Assembly (NCBI GenBank): GCA_026075535.2
Contig: AP026539.1
Span: forward strand, 10,354,001-10,418,000
Source of the DNA: Tricholoma matsutake
Lineage: Eukaryota > Basidiomycota > Agaricomycetes > Agaricales > Tricholomataceae
DNA length: 64,000 bases
Direction of reading: 5' to 3'
Both the position numbers and the translations under genes were made by a program. The notes under the pieces are model-generated. The model saw nothing but the letters and a program-made list of their open reading frames with translations. It made no database searches and had not been told where the DNA came from. This document shows positions 12,399 through 24,688 of this stretch, one piece after another; positions within the stretch are counted from its first letter, which is position 1, and every line of letters begins with the position of its first letter.

Positions 12399-13555
12399 TT
12401 GGTCAAGACTGTATGGATTGTAGACTCTTCTAAGCCAGCCCCTCCTTCACATCCCAAAAGAACTGCAGTTTCTCAGTTTCTACCAGCAAAGGTCACAATG
12501 TCTGAGACAGTCAATCTTAGAAAGCATAAGTTAAGTGCAGAATTTAATCATATGGTAACTGAACCTAGGTTAAAAAGGAACAAAACAGTATCAAGCATTA
12601 TTACTGATCAACATGCACCAATTAGTAGTCCACAGGGGTCTCAGTGGAGTAACAATAGCTGTGCATTTGATGCAGTCATGTCTATCCTATACAATATATA
12701 GCAAGACAATGCAAGGAATCGAACTGTTCAGTTCAAGGACATCAACAATGAATTTCTAGGACAGATCTCAGAGAGCTTCTCACAGACCAGGCCTTATGGC
12801 ACTGCATATAGTCTTGAGGATGTCTGTGATTATATGTGATGGTGTTTGCAGTGACAAGATTCTGTGGCTTTTGCTTGGGGCAGATACACACGAATTCAAA
12901 ACATTTTGGACTATCTATTGGCTACAGATCGAGCTATCACATCATCATCAGTATACTGTCCAAATAATCATTCCATGAATAGGACTGAATCACTTACCTG
13001 CAGTTGTCAAATTACAATTTTACACCAATCACCAACCATACAGGCATTCATTGCATAGATTGTGTGTCATGCTGCCGTGTATGTCAGTCTCATAATGTGT
13101 GACAACATATTTTTAGAGAAACACCTGCTCTCATTGCATTTGACATGTTGCAGTATCGGATGTACCTGTCAAATAATATAGTTGTTACTGCAGTTGATGG
13201 ACAACACACGACATACAAACTTAGAGGAGTTATATACCATCTGAATGACCACTTCACATTGTGCTTCATCATGGAGTCTGGCTCTGTGTGGTATCATGAT
13301 GGCATGTCCACAGGTTGCAAGATGGAGAATGAAGGTGACATCGTCAACATACCTGACTTAGGGACTTGTCACTCCCGTGCTTTGTGCTGTTTACATGATC
13401 ACATTATGAGAACTCGGATCTGCCATGCTGAAAGCAACAGCCCACTCAAACCAGTTCTCTTGAGCATCCTGCCTCCAGTTCTTGATGGATATCCTTCAGT
13501 CCTGCTGCATCCCATGGAATACACTCCCCTCTTTCTGCCTTGGCTCTCTGATTGA
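12399..13555 (+). pseudogene. Papain-fold (UCH/OTU-like) protease-like domain, likely Helitron C-terminus
   Basis: Fragments in shifting frames spell the expected blocks: SQWSNNSCAFDAVMSILYNI near 12640-12700 (Cys in a helix start, as in papain-fold deubiquitinases), a CPNNHSMNRTESLTCSC zinc-ribbon-like piece near 12958-13010, and KLRGVIYHLNDHFTLCF plus WYHDGMSTG near 13220-13310 (candidate His and Asp). A TAG at about 12700 replaces the Trp expected after YNI, and further stops and shifts follow. It lies in the same orientation as the helicase block and, from memory of the family, is its C-terminal domain. The catalytic assignment is by motif only. Confidence 0.6.
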
Positions 13556-13884
13556 CAGCGCGGCGTATCACTGTTGAGCTATCTTTGAGTTATTGCCTTT
13601 TTTGGAACACTTGCTTCAACCTACCTCTCTAGTGCATGGCATGGCCTCTCCTGCTATCTGGATGGACTAAATCTTATGGGAGCCTGATAATATATATTAC
13701 TATGCACTATTTTATGTACTACATTGAGAAGCCAAAGCTCTGTTGCCTTTGGTGAGTGAGTGTAACCTATCTCAATACATTTACTCTCCACCCCTCTTGT
13801 ATAGACTCTTGGACTGTTCCAAGGTGTTAATTCTACTAAAAGCACCTTTGTATGTTTGTCTATACTGCCACTAATAGGTACTAT

Positions 13885-14244
13885 TGTTGACATATCGAGG
13901 CATCCCGTGCTCACCTGCGGTCGCCAATGCTCGCCGACTGTCACAGATATTTATTATGAGTACATTACATCTATTTATAGAACTATGGTAACTATGTCTC
14001 GTCTTATTTGAAAAGCATATATGGGACGTTATATACCTCGTAGCTTTATGTTGCAACCTCAGTGATTGTCCGTTCACTGAGGTGTACGTCCCCTTTCTCT
14101 ATTTTATTTATTTCCTTAATTACCCATAGTAGTATCTCGTTATTCTATTCTAGGTACTACTACTGAATATAGTGATTGTCCATTCACTGAGGTTATCTCG
14201 TTATTCTATTCTAGTTCCCTACCGGTTCCTGCCAACATTCTATA
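13885..14244 (+). repeat. copia-A 5' LTR
   Basis: 360 bp. It contains two copies of AGTGATTGTCC(G/A)TTCACTGAGG, each able to form a short hairpin (AGTGA…TCACT), and an AT-rich TATTTATAG segment that could be the core promoter. About 10 of some 13 substitutions I counted against the 3' LTR in the alignable part are CpG/TpG or CpG/CpA differences. Confidence 0.92.
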
Positions 14245-14256
14245 GGTTATGGGCCC
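14245..14256 (+). promoter_or_regulatory. Putative primer-binding site of copia-A
   Basis: GGTTATGGGCCC follows directly after the LTR end. The same GGTTATGGGCC follows the 5' LTRs of copia-B, -C and -D, so the site is conserved across families. This fits a Ty1-like tRNA primer, but I cannot confirm which tRNA. It overlaps the gag ATG at 14249. Confidence 0.7.
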
Positions 14257-17200
14257 TGACAATATCTCTGAAATGTCTCTAACAAACAACTTGCAAGCTT
14301 TGAACCTGCCAAAACTTTGTAGTGATGGATCTAACCGGTCTACCTACCAAGAGCGCATTCTCAATTTTGCCACATCAAAGGGGTTGAAGAGGCACCTCAT
14401 GGGTACCACGCGAAAGCCAGTTACACTCAGGGAACAGGATGGTGAATTCTACAAGGGAAGTGATCCTGTCCCATTGAGCAAAGAAGACATCGAAAAACAC
14501 CAAGGAGAGGAAGACAAGTACAAGCAGCACCAAGCAGCCGCATGTGAGGTAATTTACTGAACTGTCGACAAGTCCACGTTCCTGTAGGTCAAGAATGAGA
14601 CTACTGCCGCCACCGTATGGAAGAAAGTCATTTCTATTCACGCCAACAAAGGCTCGATGTATGAAACCAATCTCCTCACCCAACTTCAGACTCTTCGACT
14701 CACAGAGAATGGAGACATGCGAGAACACCTAACAAAGATGAATGAGATCAAGGAACGACTTGCAGAAATGAACTGCCCAGTTACCGATGAATCCTTCATA
14801 TCCTATATCCGCACATCTCTCTCACTCACACCAACCTACCAAACCCTTCTCACTGCCCTTAACGCCACCGCTCACAAGTCCGGGAAGAAATTGACCAGCA
14901 CTAATCTTATCTGGCATCTCACCAAAGAAGCGAATTCACTCGCCCTCGAGGACTCAATCAATAAGTCCAATGCAGTGATGATGGCGGCCATGAAATCCAA
15001 GGACAGCAAGGGGAGGAATAAACCAAAGGGGAAGGAAAAGACATGCTGCTTGAACCCTAACTGCAACAAGCCTGGGCACACAATTGATCAGTGTTACGCA
15101 AAAGGGGGAGGAAAAGAGAAAGAGGCGCCGGAATGGTTCAAGAAACTGGCTGCAAAGAAAACAGCATCAGCAAGTGCGCATGTCGCTGAAGATGGTAAAG
15201 ACAATGACGAAAACTATGCAATGCTCAGCTATAGCACACCCGAAGATCCTACCGCCCTCGTTGTTACCTCTGACTTCAAAGCAGAAGCCCATGCCACCTC
15301 CGCAGATCATGGAATTATCCTTGACAGTGGCGCTAGTCGACACTTCTCTCCTGAACATTTGAAATTTTTGAACTACAGAGAAATTAGTCCTGAACCCATC
15401 AGAGCCGCAGATGGACATACCTTCAGTGCACTGGGACAGGGTGATCTAAAGGTTGAGCTACCTAACGGGGATCAGAAACTGACCCCAATAACGCTCAAGA
15501 ACATATACTACTCACCCCACTTGGCATTCACCCTCATATCAGTCTCCTGCGTCGACAAAGCTGGATTCTTGCTCTTCATAAAAGGGGGGGGTTGCATCAT
15601 CCGTAGCACAAAGTCGAACATTGTAGGTCATATCCCTCTCGTTCGGGGGCTCTACCATATCAGCGGTTCGTTCAGCTCATCTCCAACACCCTCCGCAAAC
15701 TCCGCATCAAAGCTCATGTCGATAAGTGAGCTTCATCACAAGATGGGCCATATCAACCATGACTCCTTGCTTAAAATGGTAAAGGATGGGATGGTCACAG
15801 GTGTCGAAGTGGACTTGAACTCGAAACCTGACTTCTGCGAGACATGCATAAAGGCCAAAGCGGATCGGAAACTGTTTCCCAAGAAAAGCAAGACGGTCTA
15901 CACCAAGTATGGGGAAAAGGTTGTTGCAGATTTATGGGGGCCAGCCAAAGTCACATCGCTCGGAGGAAACAGACATTATTTCCTATTCAAGGACCTGTCT
16001 AGCCAGGAGGAGAAAGTTCACTTCCTAAAGGCGAAATCTGAAGCATACAGTGTGTACAAAAAGTACGAAGCATGGGCATTAGTCCAGCGTGGTGCACGCA
16101 TCAAAATATTTGGATGTGATCGTGCAGGTGAACTAACCAGCAAAGAGTTTAACGAGCACCTTCAGAATGCTGGTACTGTTCGACACCTCACTGTCCACAA
16201 TTCCCCAGCTTCTAATGGCATAGTTGAATGAGCAAACCGAACTCATATGAATGGTGCTCGCGCGATGATGATTGCGGCCAGCCTACCCAGATATTTATGG
16301 TGTGAAGCAGTCCGCCATGATGTCTGGCTGCGAAACCACGTACCAACACAGGGACTAGCCACATTGAAGACTCCTCACGAAATTGGAACGGGGGAGAAGC
16401 CAGACTTGTTGCAGCTATGTGAATGGGGCGTGATGGTTTGGATAAAGCGGCTGGATGCAGGAAAGCTTGAGCCAAGGGCTGAGCAAGCTCATTTCGTGGA
16501 TTATGATGATGAGTCCAAGGGATTTCGAATCTATTGGCCAAATAAACGTAAGGTCAGTATTGAACGCGATATGTATTTTGACAAGGATCAGGTGCTCCAG
16601 CCTGACAAAGCGTCGATTGAGGGGGTGGAAGATGTACTCACCAATTCTGACACTTCCCAGTCTCAAAAATCCTCTGACAAATCCCCTGATGCTCCCGACG
16701 AACCTAGCACACCCTCCAAAACCATCGATAATGGTCCAGTGCCTGCAAATGTCAATAATTCTGATAATGCAGCTGAAAATTCACCAGCAATGCAAAATGT
16801 CAATAACAACTCACAAACTCCATCCAACACACCTATACCACCTCCACACCAAAGAAAACCTCGACGAAACTCCCTTACAGGTCTTCCCCCAGTTGATGAA
16901 ACCCAATACGGCCATGGAAAGTGCAACTGAGTTCCCAGCTCATGTAGCGCCATGAACTTCTCGGATGCAATAGACGCCACCTTTGTTCTTGATGATGGCG
17001 GAGACTTTGAGCCAGGGGGAGTGGAGCTTGATATCCGTGAAGAAGACTGGTTTAGCAAGGTAATGGAGATGGCAATGGTAGTGAGTGAAGACAAACCAAT
17101 GCTAATGGAGGCATTAAACGGCAATGAGCAGTCAGAGTGGTCTGATGCGGTTGATGCGGAACTTTCCCAAATGGAGAAAGTCAATGCATGGATACCCGTT

Positions 17201-18331
17201 GTTCCGCCGCCTGATGCAAATGTCATTCCGTCCCGTTATGTATTCCGCTGTAAGCGTGATGCAGCTGGTAATGTAGCCCATTACAAGGCTCGACTCATCA
17301 TCAAGGGCTTCAGGCAACAATTCAGGGTTGATTACGTCGAAACTTTCGCTCCCACAGTCCGGGCATCCACTCTTCGGATCCTCCTCTTGTTTGCAGCCCA
17401 GAAAAATGCTGCCGTCCATCAATGTGATGTCAAAAATGCGTACCTCAATTCTCGTTTGCAAGACGGTGTAGAACTTTACTCGGAACTTCCTCCAAAGTAC
17501 GAAAAATTTCGTCAACTACCTCCGGAGCTCAGAGGCAAGCCAAATGTGGTCTGTAAATGGCTTGTTGCAGTATACGGATCAAAGCAAGGAGCTCACGACT
17601 GGTATGCCAAGGTAAAAAGTTTCTTCCTTGATCTCGGGTACTCCGTATCCACTGCAGACGAAGCCGTGTTCTATTTATATCACAGTGACAAATTCATTAT
17701 CATCGCTGCCACTACTGACAATTTCACTGTCATTGTGGATTCCACTGAGAGCACCAACAATCTCATCCAAAAGCAGCTCACCATGCGCTTCGAGATTTCA
17801 GACCTCGGTCCCATCAACTGGCTTCTTGGTGTCAGCATCACGTGCAACCTTGAAGACAAAACCATTTCATTGAGTCAACAAGCATACATCGAACAGATCG
17901 TCTCATGATTCAGTCTTCAAAATGCCCAGACTACCATCACCCCCATGGAGCCCGGAATCGACCTCAGCTTTGATTCTCCCGCCGTATTACTGACACTTCT
18001 CATGCCCGCTGAAAAGACCAAATATAGAGAAATGATTGGTTCCTTAATGTATGCCACCATTATGACGTGCCCAGACATTGCATTTGCTGTCTCAACTCTA
18101 TCCCAGTATCTCGACATGCCTAGAACGACACATCTTATCGCCGTGACTCGTGTATTTCGCTATCTCTCGGGCACTAAGGGTCTCAAGCTTGTCCTGGGAG
18201 GTAATGAGCCTGATATTATGGGATATTCTGATGCAGATTGGGCTTCCCAAATGCATTGTCACTCTATCTCCGGGTTTGCTTACTTCATCGGAGCTGGTGT
18301 TGTAAATTGGAGCAGCAAGAAGCAACCAATC

Positions 18332-18757
18332 TATAAGGGCAACCTAAGCCTCTAGCAAAGGGAAATCTGAAGTTAAAATTATACTACATAATACAGGCAT
18401 TGGGGACACACTTAGCAAAGGGAAATCCGAAGAGAAAACTCTAAGGATCCCCTTGCTGATGCCCAGTATATGTGAAGATGACAAAAATCAAATATAACCT
18501 AAAAATAGAAAAAGGCGGAGATAGGCAGATCAAGGCCACCGAATGACATCATACCAAGGGGTATGTGTCGGAAGGGGTACTCCGCCTCTAAATATAAAAG
18601 TGTCAACATGTACAAACATGATAGCAAGGGAAAATTAGTAATAAAATCCGGAAAAATCATAGAAAATGAAGAATAGAAGGAAATGAGGTGGGGAAAAATA
18701 TAGGACGAACATAAAAAATAGGAAAAACACACAGGGCACCCCCCTAGTCCCCTTACA
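18332..18757 (-). repeat. gypsy-1 3' LTR
   Basis: 426 bp, about 60 bp longer than its partner. The extra length is a partial internal duplication of the block around GCAAAGGGAAATC (near 18355 and again near 18415). Elsewhere only three or four substitutions separate the two LTRs, so the insertion is young. Confidence 0.92.
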
Positions 18758-18798
18758 TCACCCCCTCTCTAAGATGCATCACCCCGATGCATTTGAAA

Positions 18799-21700
18799 TC
18801 ACATACGACCAAAGTCCGTGACTTGAATACGATGCGGTGCAGCAGTGTGCCGTCGGTGGAATTCCTTGATTAACCAAGGGGCATTTATGTCAGACTCTTC
18901 GACCCATGAGTTCTCCTCATACCCATAACCCTTCCAATGTACCAAATACTGGAGTTTTCCTCGACGCAAACAGCTGTCCAAGATTGACTCGACTTCGTAT
19001 TGGGGTTCTCCCTCGATCACTGTAGGTGGTGGTGGTGGGTGTGAATGGTGTCCCGGGAACGGATCTGGGGGAGCTGGAAGCAATTTGACAACATGGAAGA
19101 CGGGATGGAGTCTGGACATGGAGGCTGGGAGGCGTAGACAATAGGCATGCGTTCCAACGCACTTGACAATGGGGAAAGGTCCCAAGAAGCGATGAGCGAG
19201 TTTCTTGGATGGACGTGTAGTGGAGACGTCACTGGAGTCAAGATAAACTCGATCACCAACCTTGTACTGAGGGGTCAGGGAGTGGCATTGGTTGTAAAAT
19301 CGCGCCATGTCGTCCTTCGCCTTTGCTAAGGCTGCCCTTGCCTCCTCCAAGCTATCCCTCATGCGTTCTGTGAACTCATTCACCGTCTCGATGTGTGAGG
19401 GAGTTTGGTGAGGTTCAAATCCCATGCGTGGATGTCGTCCAGTGTCTAAGAGGAAAGGGGTCTGTTGAGTGGAAGCATGGACATGGTTGTTGTATCCAAA
19501 CTCGGCCAAAGGAAGGAGATCGTCCCAATCGTCCTGGCGTTCATTGACAAAGAGGTGGATGTACTGCTCCAGTTCCTGGTTGACTCGCTCCATCTGGCCA
19601 TCAGTTTGTGGGTGATAAGCGGTTGAAGCAAGGAGTTTGATCCCCAGGAGTCGGTACAGCTCATGAGTGAACTCTGCCATGAACTGAGGGCCACGATCTG
19701 AGAGGAAGGCACCAGGAAGTCCATGTAATTTCCACACGTGGTGGAGGTAGAGTTGAGCGGCACCTAGGGCACTGACAGTGGTGTGAGTGGGAATGAAGTG
19801 AGCGCGTTTTCCCACTGAGTCAACTGTGCACATCACCACATCAAACCTGTTTGACTCTGGCAATTCCACCACCACAAAGTCGACGCTGACGACATCCCAA
19901 CGACTCTCTGGAACAGGAAGAGGGTGTAGCTCACCAATAGGCTTGCAACGAGGAACCTTGGTGTGTAAGCAAAGGTCACAAGTGCGACAATACTGACCAA
20001 TGAGCTGTGACATTTGTGGCCACCAATAGTTCCGTGAGGTGAGCTCCAAGGTCTTCCAGCGTCCGGGGTGGCCAGCAATCTGTGAGTCATGGTGTTGGGA
20101 TATGATGCACCGGCAAAGGTCTGGGTCATTGGGAACATAGATGTGATCCCTGAAATACAACAAGTCCTCCTTTTCAGCCCACTCTGCCACACGTAAGGAA
20201 AGGGTCGATCCCTTCCTCAGTTCTTTAACAGCTCGGGCGACAACATCCTCATGTAAACCACTATGGTTTGCACGACAAATGTCATGTAGGATGTCCCGCT
20301 CCTCGCCCTGGGGTGTGATGCCTTCCAGTGCCCGAATGGTGAACAGGTCTGGCTGCAACAGCACAATGTTTTGGTTGTCACCGCTGCCATCCCCATGGTC
20401 TGCACGTTGGGATAGGGCATCGGTCTTCCCCATGCTGCGACCCGGACGGTGGTGCAAGGAGAAGTCGAATCTAGATAGATACAGGGACCAACAAGCTTGA
20501 CGACGGTTCAATTTCTTGGCCGTCATGAAGTACTCAAGATTCTTGTGATCCGTCCAAATTTCCACCTTGTGTTGGGCACCCTCGAGGAAGTGTTGCCACT
20601 CCTCAAGTGCACGCATTATCGCCAACATCTCCTTGTCATGGATCTTGTAGTTTCGCTCTACAGCACTAAGGCTTTTGGAGTAGAATGCAACAGGATGCCA
20701 CTTCTGGTCCTCCAGAGACTGCTGAGACAACACGGTGCCCATCGCAAAGTCAGAACTGTCGGCTTCTACACGAAAAGGATGCGAATCATCAGCAAAGGTA
20801 AGGATCGGAGTGGAAGTGACCATCTCCTTAAGCTTTTCGAACGCCTCCTGTTGTGCATTATCCCACCTCCATGCCTCCTTTCCTGTCAAGTCGAACAGTG
20901 GTCGTGCATGATGTGAGAAATCCTTGATAAAATGCCAATAGAAATTGATGAAGCCCAGGAAAGACTGCACCTCCTTCTTGTTCATGGGCGTCGGCCAAGC
21001 TGTGACCCCGTTTACCTTGATAGGATCCATCTCCACTTGACCCTCTGAGATAATCAGGCCAAGGTACTCAATCTTGGTCTTTTCAAACTCGCATTTGTCC
21101 TGATGAAGGTAGAGTTTGTACCATCGAAGTCACTCTAGGACGAGGCGCGTGATGTGATGGTGTTCTTCAACCGTGCAAGTGAAGATGAGGATGTCGTCAA
21201 GATAGATGCAGACAACGCCTTCGAGGATGAGGTCATGGAAGATGTCATTCATCATGGTCTGAAAGGTGGCAGGGCTATTAGTAAGGCCAAAGAACATGAC
21301 AAGCAGTTCAAAAAGACCATGGTTGGTACGAAAGGCTGCCTTCCACTCATCTCCCTCCTTTATCCTCACATTATTATAGCCCCAGTGGACATTGAGCTTG
21401 GTGAAGTATCGGGCTCCATGGAGCTGGTTTACGAGTTCAGAGATGAGGGGTAGTGGGTAGCGATTTTTGACCGTGATGTTGTTGAGCCTTCTGTAGTCTT
21501 GAACCGGTCAAAGTGAGCCATCCTTCTTCTTGACAAAGAAAAAGGGAGAGGCCATGGGTGACTTCGATGGTTGAATATGTCCAGAGGCCAGGTGCTCGTC
21601 AATGAACTGGTCAAGCTGCCGTTGTTCTTCTGGAGAGAGAGGATAGACCTTGCAGGATGAAGGGGTTGTGCCGGGGGTGAGTTCAATTGCATGATCCCAT

Positions 21701-22674
21701 GGCTTGTGCGCAGGAAGAGAGTCGAATGACTCCTTGGAGAACATGTCTTCAAACTCATGGAGATGAGGGAGTAAGGAGTTAGTAGAGGATTTAGCAGCGT
21801 TGTTTTTGTGGAAGGCCTCAGCAAGGCATTGGGATATGTTCAATGTGGCACACACCTCATGCGATGAGTGAATCGCAGTGTAGAAGATCCAATCACCCTC
21901 CTCCACTTCCTCTGGGTCCTCATCATCATCATCTGAGTCCGGCATTAGATCAGGAACCCCTTCCAATTCCACTTCAGGTATAGGCAGGGGTCCAGCATGA
22001 CACTTCTGAGTACGTCATATTGCCGCCTTCTGTCCACGATGTTCTTGCCTGGCTTCTGTGAAACACGTCCGACAGTGGGATGGACATTGGCTCATGGTAA
22101 CCTCCCCAGTATGCCAGTCGACTTCTGGGTTATGGTCTCGAAGCCATGGATATCCCAAAATCACCTTTTGCTTTCCTAATTGAGTGACAGCAAAAAGGGC
22201 ACGCTCACTATGATCTTTGTAATGGAGAACCAGGTCTGCAACCTCTCGGATGGCACCAGCTTCATTTGGGGATCCATCCACGTTATATACAGGTATCAGA
22301 CGTGAGAGTGAGTGAGTATTTAGGTGATGTTGTTGTACCAGATGGGAATCAATGAAGAGACCAGTCGCACCAGAGTCCAGGAGCGCAGAGACACCGAGTA
22401 TCTGTCCAGTGTCGGTCATCTGCAGTTCGATGGCTAGGTTCAAGGAATGTGCAGAGGGAGTGGATGCCACAATATACTTGTGTGGTAGTTTACGCTCCCA
22501 TGATTTAATTTTGGGACGTGGAGTAGAAGGAGAGATGGGGAGAGCAGGTACGTCTTTAGCCAACTTCAAAGGGTCAGAGAGGGGAGCAGTCACAGAAATG
22601 GATTCATTCTCCGGGGATTCAACTGACAAGACTTCAAAGCGGTTATGGACAGGCAGTGAGGGCGTACGATTCAC
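18799..22674 (-). pseudogene. gypsy-1 pol (PR-RT-RH-IN-chromodomain)
   Basis: One frame throughout, broken only by TGA codons at 22015, 21508 and 21130. Each stands where Arg (CGA) is expected, for example DGSL/PVQDYR and VLE/LRWYKL. Protease LLDSGATG lies near 22375 and [10 protein letters not shown] near 21195. RNase H runs from about FRVEADSSDFA (20770), then integrase with HHCC (HDSQIAGHPGRW…CDLC), VDFVVVE, LSDRGPQF and DGQMERVNQE. A C-terminal chromodomain (QYEVESILDSC…YLVHWKGYG, about 18890-19010) probably targets insertion to heterochromatin. The last 745 codons are uninterrupted. Confidence 0.93.
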
Positions 22675-23815
22675 TCGCTGTGAATAGGAAAATCCTGCTC
22701 CTCTACAACTTCCAACTTAATCTCCTCTGCAACTTGATCCTTCGCTTCCTCAACATCTACAAGTGCCAACAAATCTTGCAGGAGTTCGTCTCATCCCTCG
22801 GGGGTGAGCATGCGGATATCCTGACGATGGGGACATGCTCCAGCCCTGTGTCCAGGTTCCCCACAACAGTAGCAGAGATCCAACTTACGTGCACGGCTGT
22901 GGGCTGCATCAACATCCATTGGTACTGGGACATTGATGGCTGGTGTGGGAGTTTGATGAACAGGAATGGGGTTAGGGTGGGGGAGGCTTCGATTGAAGGT
23001 GTAGGGCGTATGAGTGGTAGTTGGAGCACGGAATGCAGCATTAAACACCGCATTTGTGAGTCAGTTCTCATCACAGAGTGAAGCAGCTTCATACCAAGCA
23101 AGGATATCATTGTCCGCTGGGCACCCTTCCAACATCTGTGCAATCTGGTCCTGAATTTCTTGGTTGAGCCCCCATCGGAACTTTACCACCACTGGTAACC
23201 CACTCCTATATCCTGCCATGTCCACCAAATCCTTGAACTCATCGATATAGTCATCCACGGATCGACGTAAGCGGATGACTCAAGTTGTGTCACTGTTCAG
23301 TGGCGTTCATTGAGAGGGCAGAAGTGGCATATGAACTCAGCTCAAAAGTCACCCCAAGTGGAGAAAGGTAGAGAACCGAGTTCTTTAGTTTGACGTAGGA
23401 TACGGTCCACATAGAGATAGGTGCGTTCAGATTTCATGTATGTGAAGGCCCAATAAATTTTTGCAGCCTCATCGACGAATTGATGCGACTGGAGACTAAT
23501 GTATAACTCACAGGAATTAAGGAATGCACATCCCTGCACACGTGCACCATTAAATTCGGTGGGGGGGGACAGTTTGATCTGGGCGTGTTCCTTAGTGGAC
23601 GCATTTGGCAAAACATCGTTGTTGGGTGCACTTGGAGTCGTAAAGGGAGAACTATTGGTTGTAGGGTTAGCCTGGAGGGTCCTAACGAAGTTTTCAATCG
23701 TAGATTTAAGCGAGTCAATTTGCGCATGCATTCCGGAAATGTCGCTTTCAAGCGTGTCGAAGCGTTCTGATGCATCCATGTCACTAGGGAGCGCATTTGG
23801 TGAAAATGGCAGCAT
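22671..23815 (-). pseudogene. gypsy-1 gag
   Basis: Structural protein of the particle. The N-terminal part (23815-23342) has a heptad-like region followed by the capsid start; it shifts frame and continues at 23258 with YIDEFKDLVDMAGYRSG and FRWGLNQEIQDQI (capsid). A zinc knuckle CYCCGEPGHRAGAC (about 22855) follows. A TGA at 22791-22793 interrupts EG/DELLQ. The frame finally ends at TGA 22671-22673, inside the start of the minus-one pol frame. Confidence 0.85.
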
Positions 23816-23945
23816 AATAAAGGCGAGATTATCTGGAACAGTGTGTAGGGACTCTATGGAGCTTTGGGAAGCGTTGTCCAGTCCGTACCTGCCTATCTTG
23901 GGCAGCGCGTTCGCGATTTTCGGGCCTTAGGGGAGAGTTTTCTAC

Positions 23946-24311
23946 TATAAGGGCAACCTAAGCCTCTAGCAAAGGGAAATCCGAAGAGAAAACTTTAAGG
24001 ATCCCCTTGCTGATGCCCAGTATATGTGAAGATGACAAAAATCAAATATAACCTAAAAATAGAAAAAGGCGGAGATAGGCAGATCAAGGCCGCCGAATGA
24101 CATCATACCAAGGGGTATGTGTCGGAAGGGGTACTCCGCCTCTAAATATAAAAGTGTCAACATGTACAAACATGATAGCAAGGGAAAATTAGTAATAAAA
24201 TCCGGAAAAATCATAGAAAATGAAGAATAGAAGGAAATGAGGTGGGGAAAAATATAGGATGAACATAAAAAATAGGAAAAACACACAGGGCACCCCCCTA
24301 GTCCCCTTACA
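23946..24311 (-). repeat. gypsy-1 5' LTR
   Basis: 366 bp, nearly identical to the 3' LTR. Just inside it on the minus strand is GTAGAAAACTCTCCCC. The equivalent place in gypsy-2 reads GAAGAAAACTCTCTC, so this shared block is the likely primer-binding or self-priming region. Confidence 0.92.
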
Positions 24312-24679
24312 CAATCATCACTTTGTCAAGCACCGAGGCCGAATATGTTGCATTAACTCACACATCGAAGGATATTTTATGGATTCACAAATTACTTACT
24401 GAATTATCTTCTATTTTTAGTTCTACATTACCTACTACACTTTTCTGTGACAATCAAGGCACGATCCGACTCTCCAAGGATGCTACATTCCACGGATGCA
24501 CCAAACACATCAACGTTCACTTCCACTTCATCCGCCAAACTATTACCTTGGGCCACATTACGATGCAATACTGTCCCACGGATGACATGATCACTGACAT
24601 CTTCACCAAGTCACTCGGTCGTGTCAAGTACGAGAAATTTCGCACTCTTCTCGGAGTCATCTAGTCCGGTGTTCACCTC

Positions 24680-24688
24680 AAGGGGGAG
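24680..24688 (+). promoter_or_regulatory. copia-A polypurine tract
   Basis: AAGGGGGAG lies immediately before the 3' LTR, where plus-strand DNA synthesis would be primed. Confidence 0.75.

Larger units (their letters stand above)
18332..24311 (-). mobile_element. Ty3/gypsy chromovirus gypsy-1 (complete, nested in copia-A)
   Basis: LTRs lie at 23946-24311 (5', minus strand) and 18332-18757 (3'). On the minus strand each begins TGTAAGGGGACTAGGG and ends GGTTGCCCTTATA. A perfect 5-bp duplication CAATC (18327-18331 and 24312-24316) lies inside the copia-A RNase H codons, and removal restores KKQPIITLSSTEAE. A polypurine tract (minus-strand AGAGAGGGGGTGA) abuts the 3' LTR. Domain order PR-RT-RH-IN-chromodomain defines a chromovirus. 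Confidence 0.95.
14249..24664 (+). pseudogene. copia-A gag-pol polyprotein, interrupted by gypsy-1
   Basis: Removing 18332-24316 leaves one frame of 1476 residues with no frameshift. It has exactly five premature stops: TGA at 14558, TAG at 14585, TGA at 16229, 16928 and 17906. Domains: gag with a CCLNPNCNKPGHTIDQC zinc knuckle (about 15050); protease ILDSGAS (about 15320); integrase HHCC plus VVADLWG, GCDRAGE and NSPASNGIVE (15730-16230, the E next to a stop); reverse transcriptase with QCDVKNAYL (about 17420); RNase H GYSDADWA (about 18225), resuming after the nested element with LSSTEAEY (about 24325). At the RT catalytic centre, where V-D-D is expected, the sequence reads T-D-N (17714-17722), so the second Asp is lost. 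The Gag-Pol product would make virus-like particles; this copy cannot. Confidence 0.93.
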
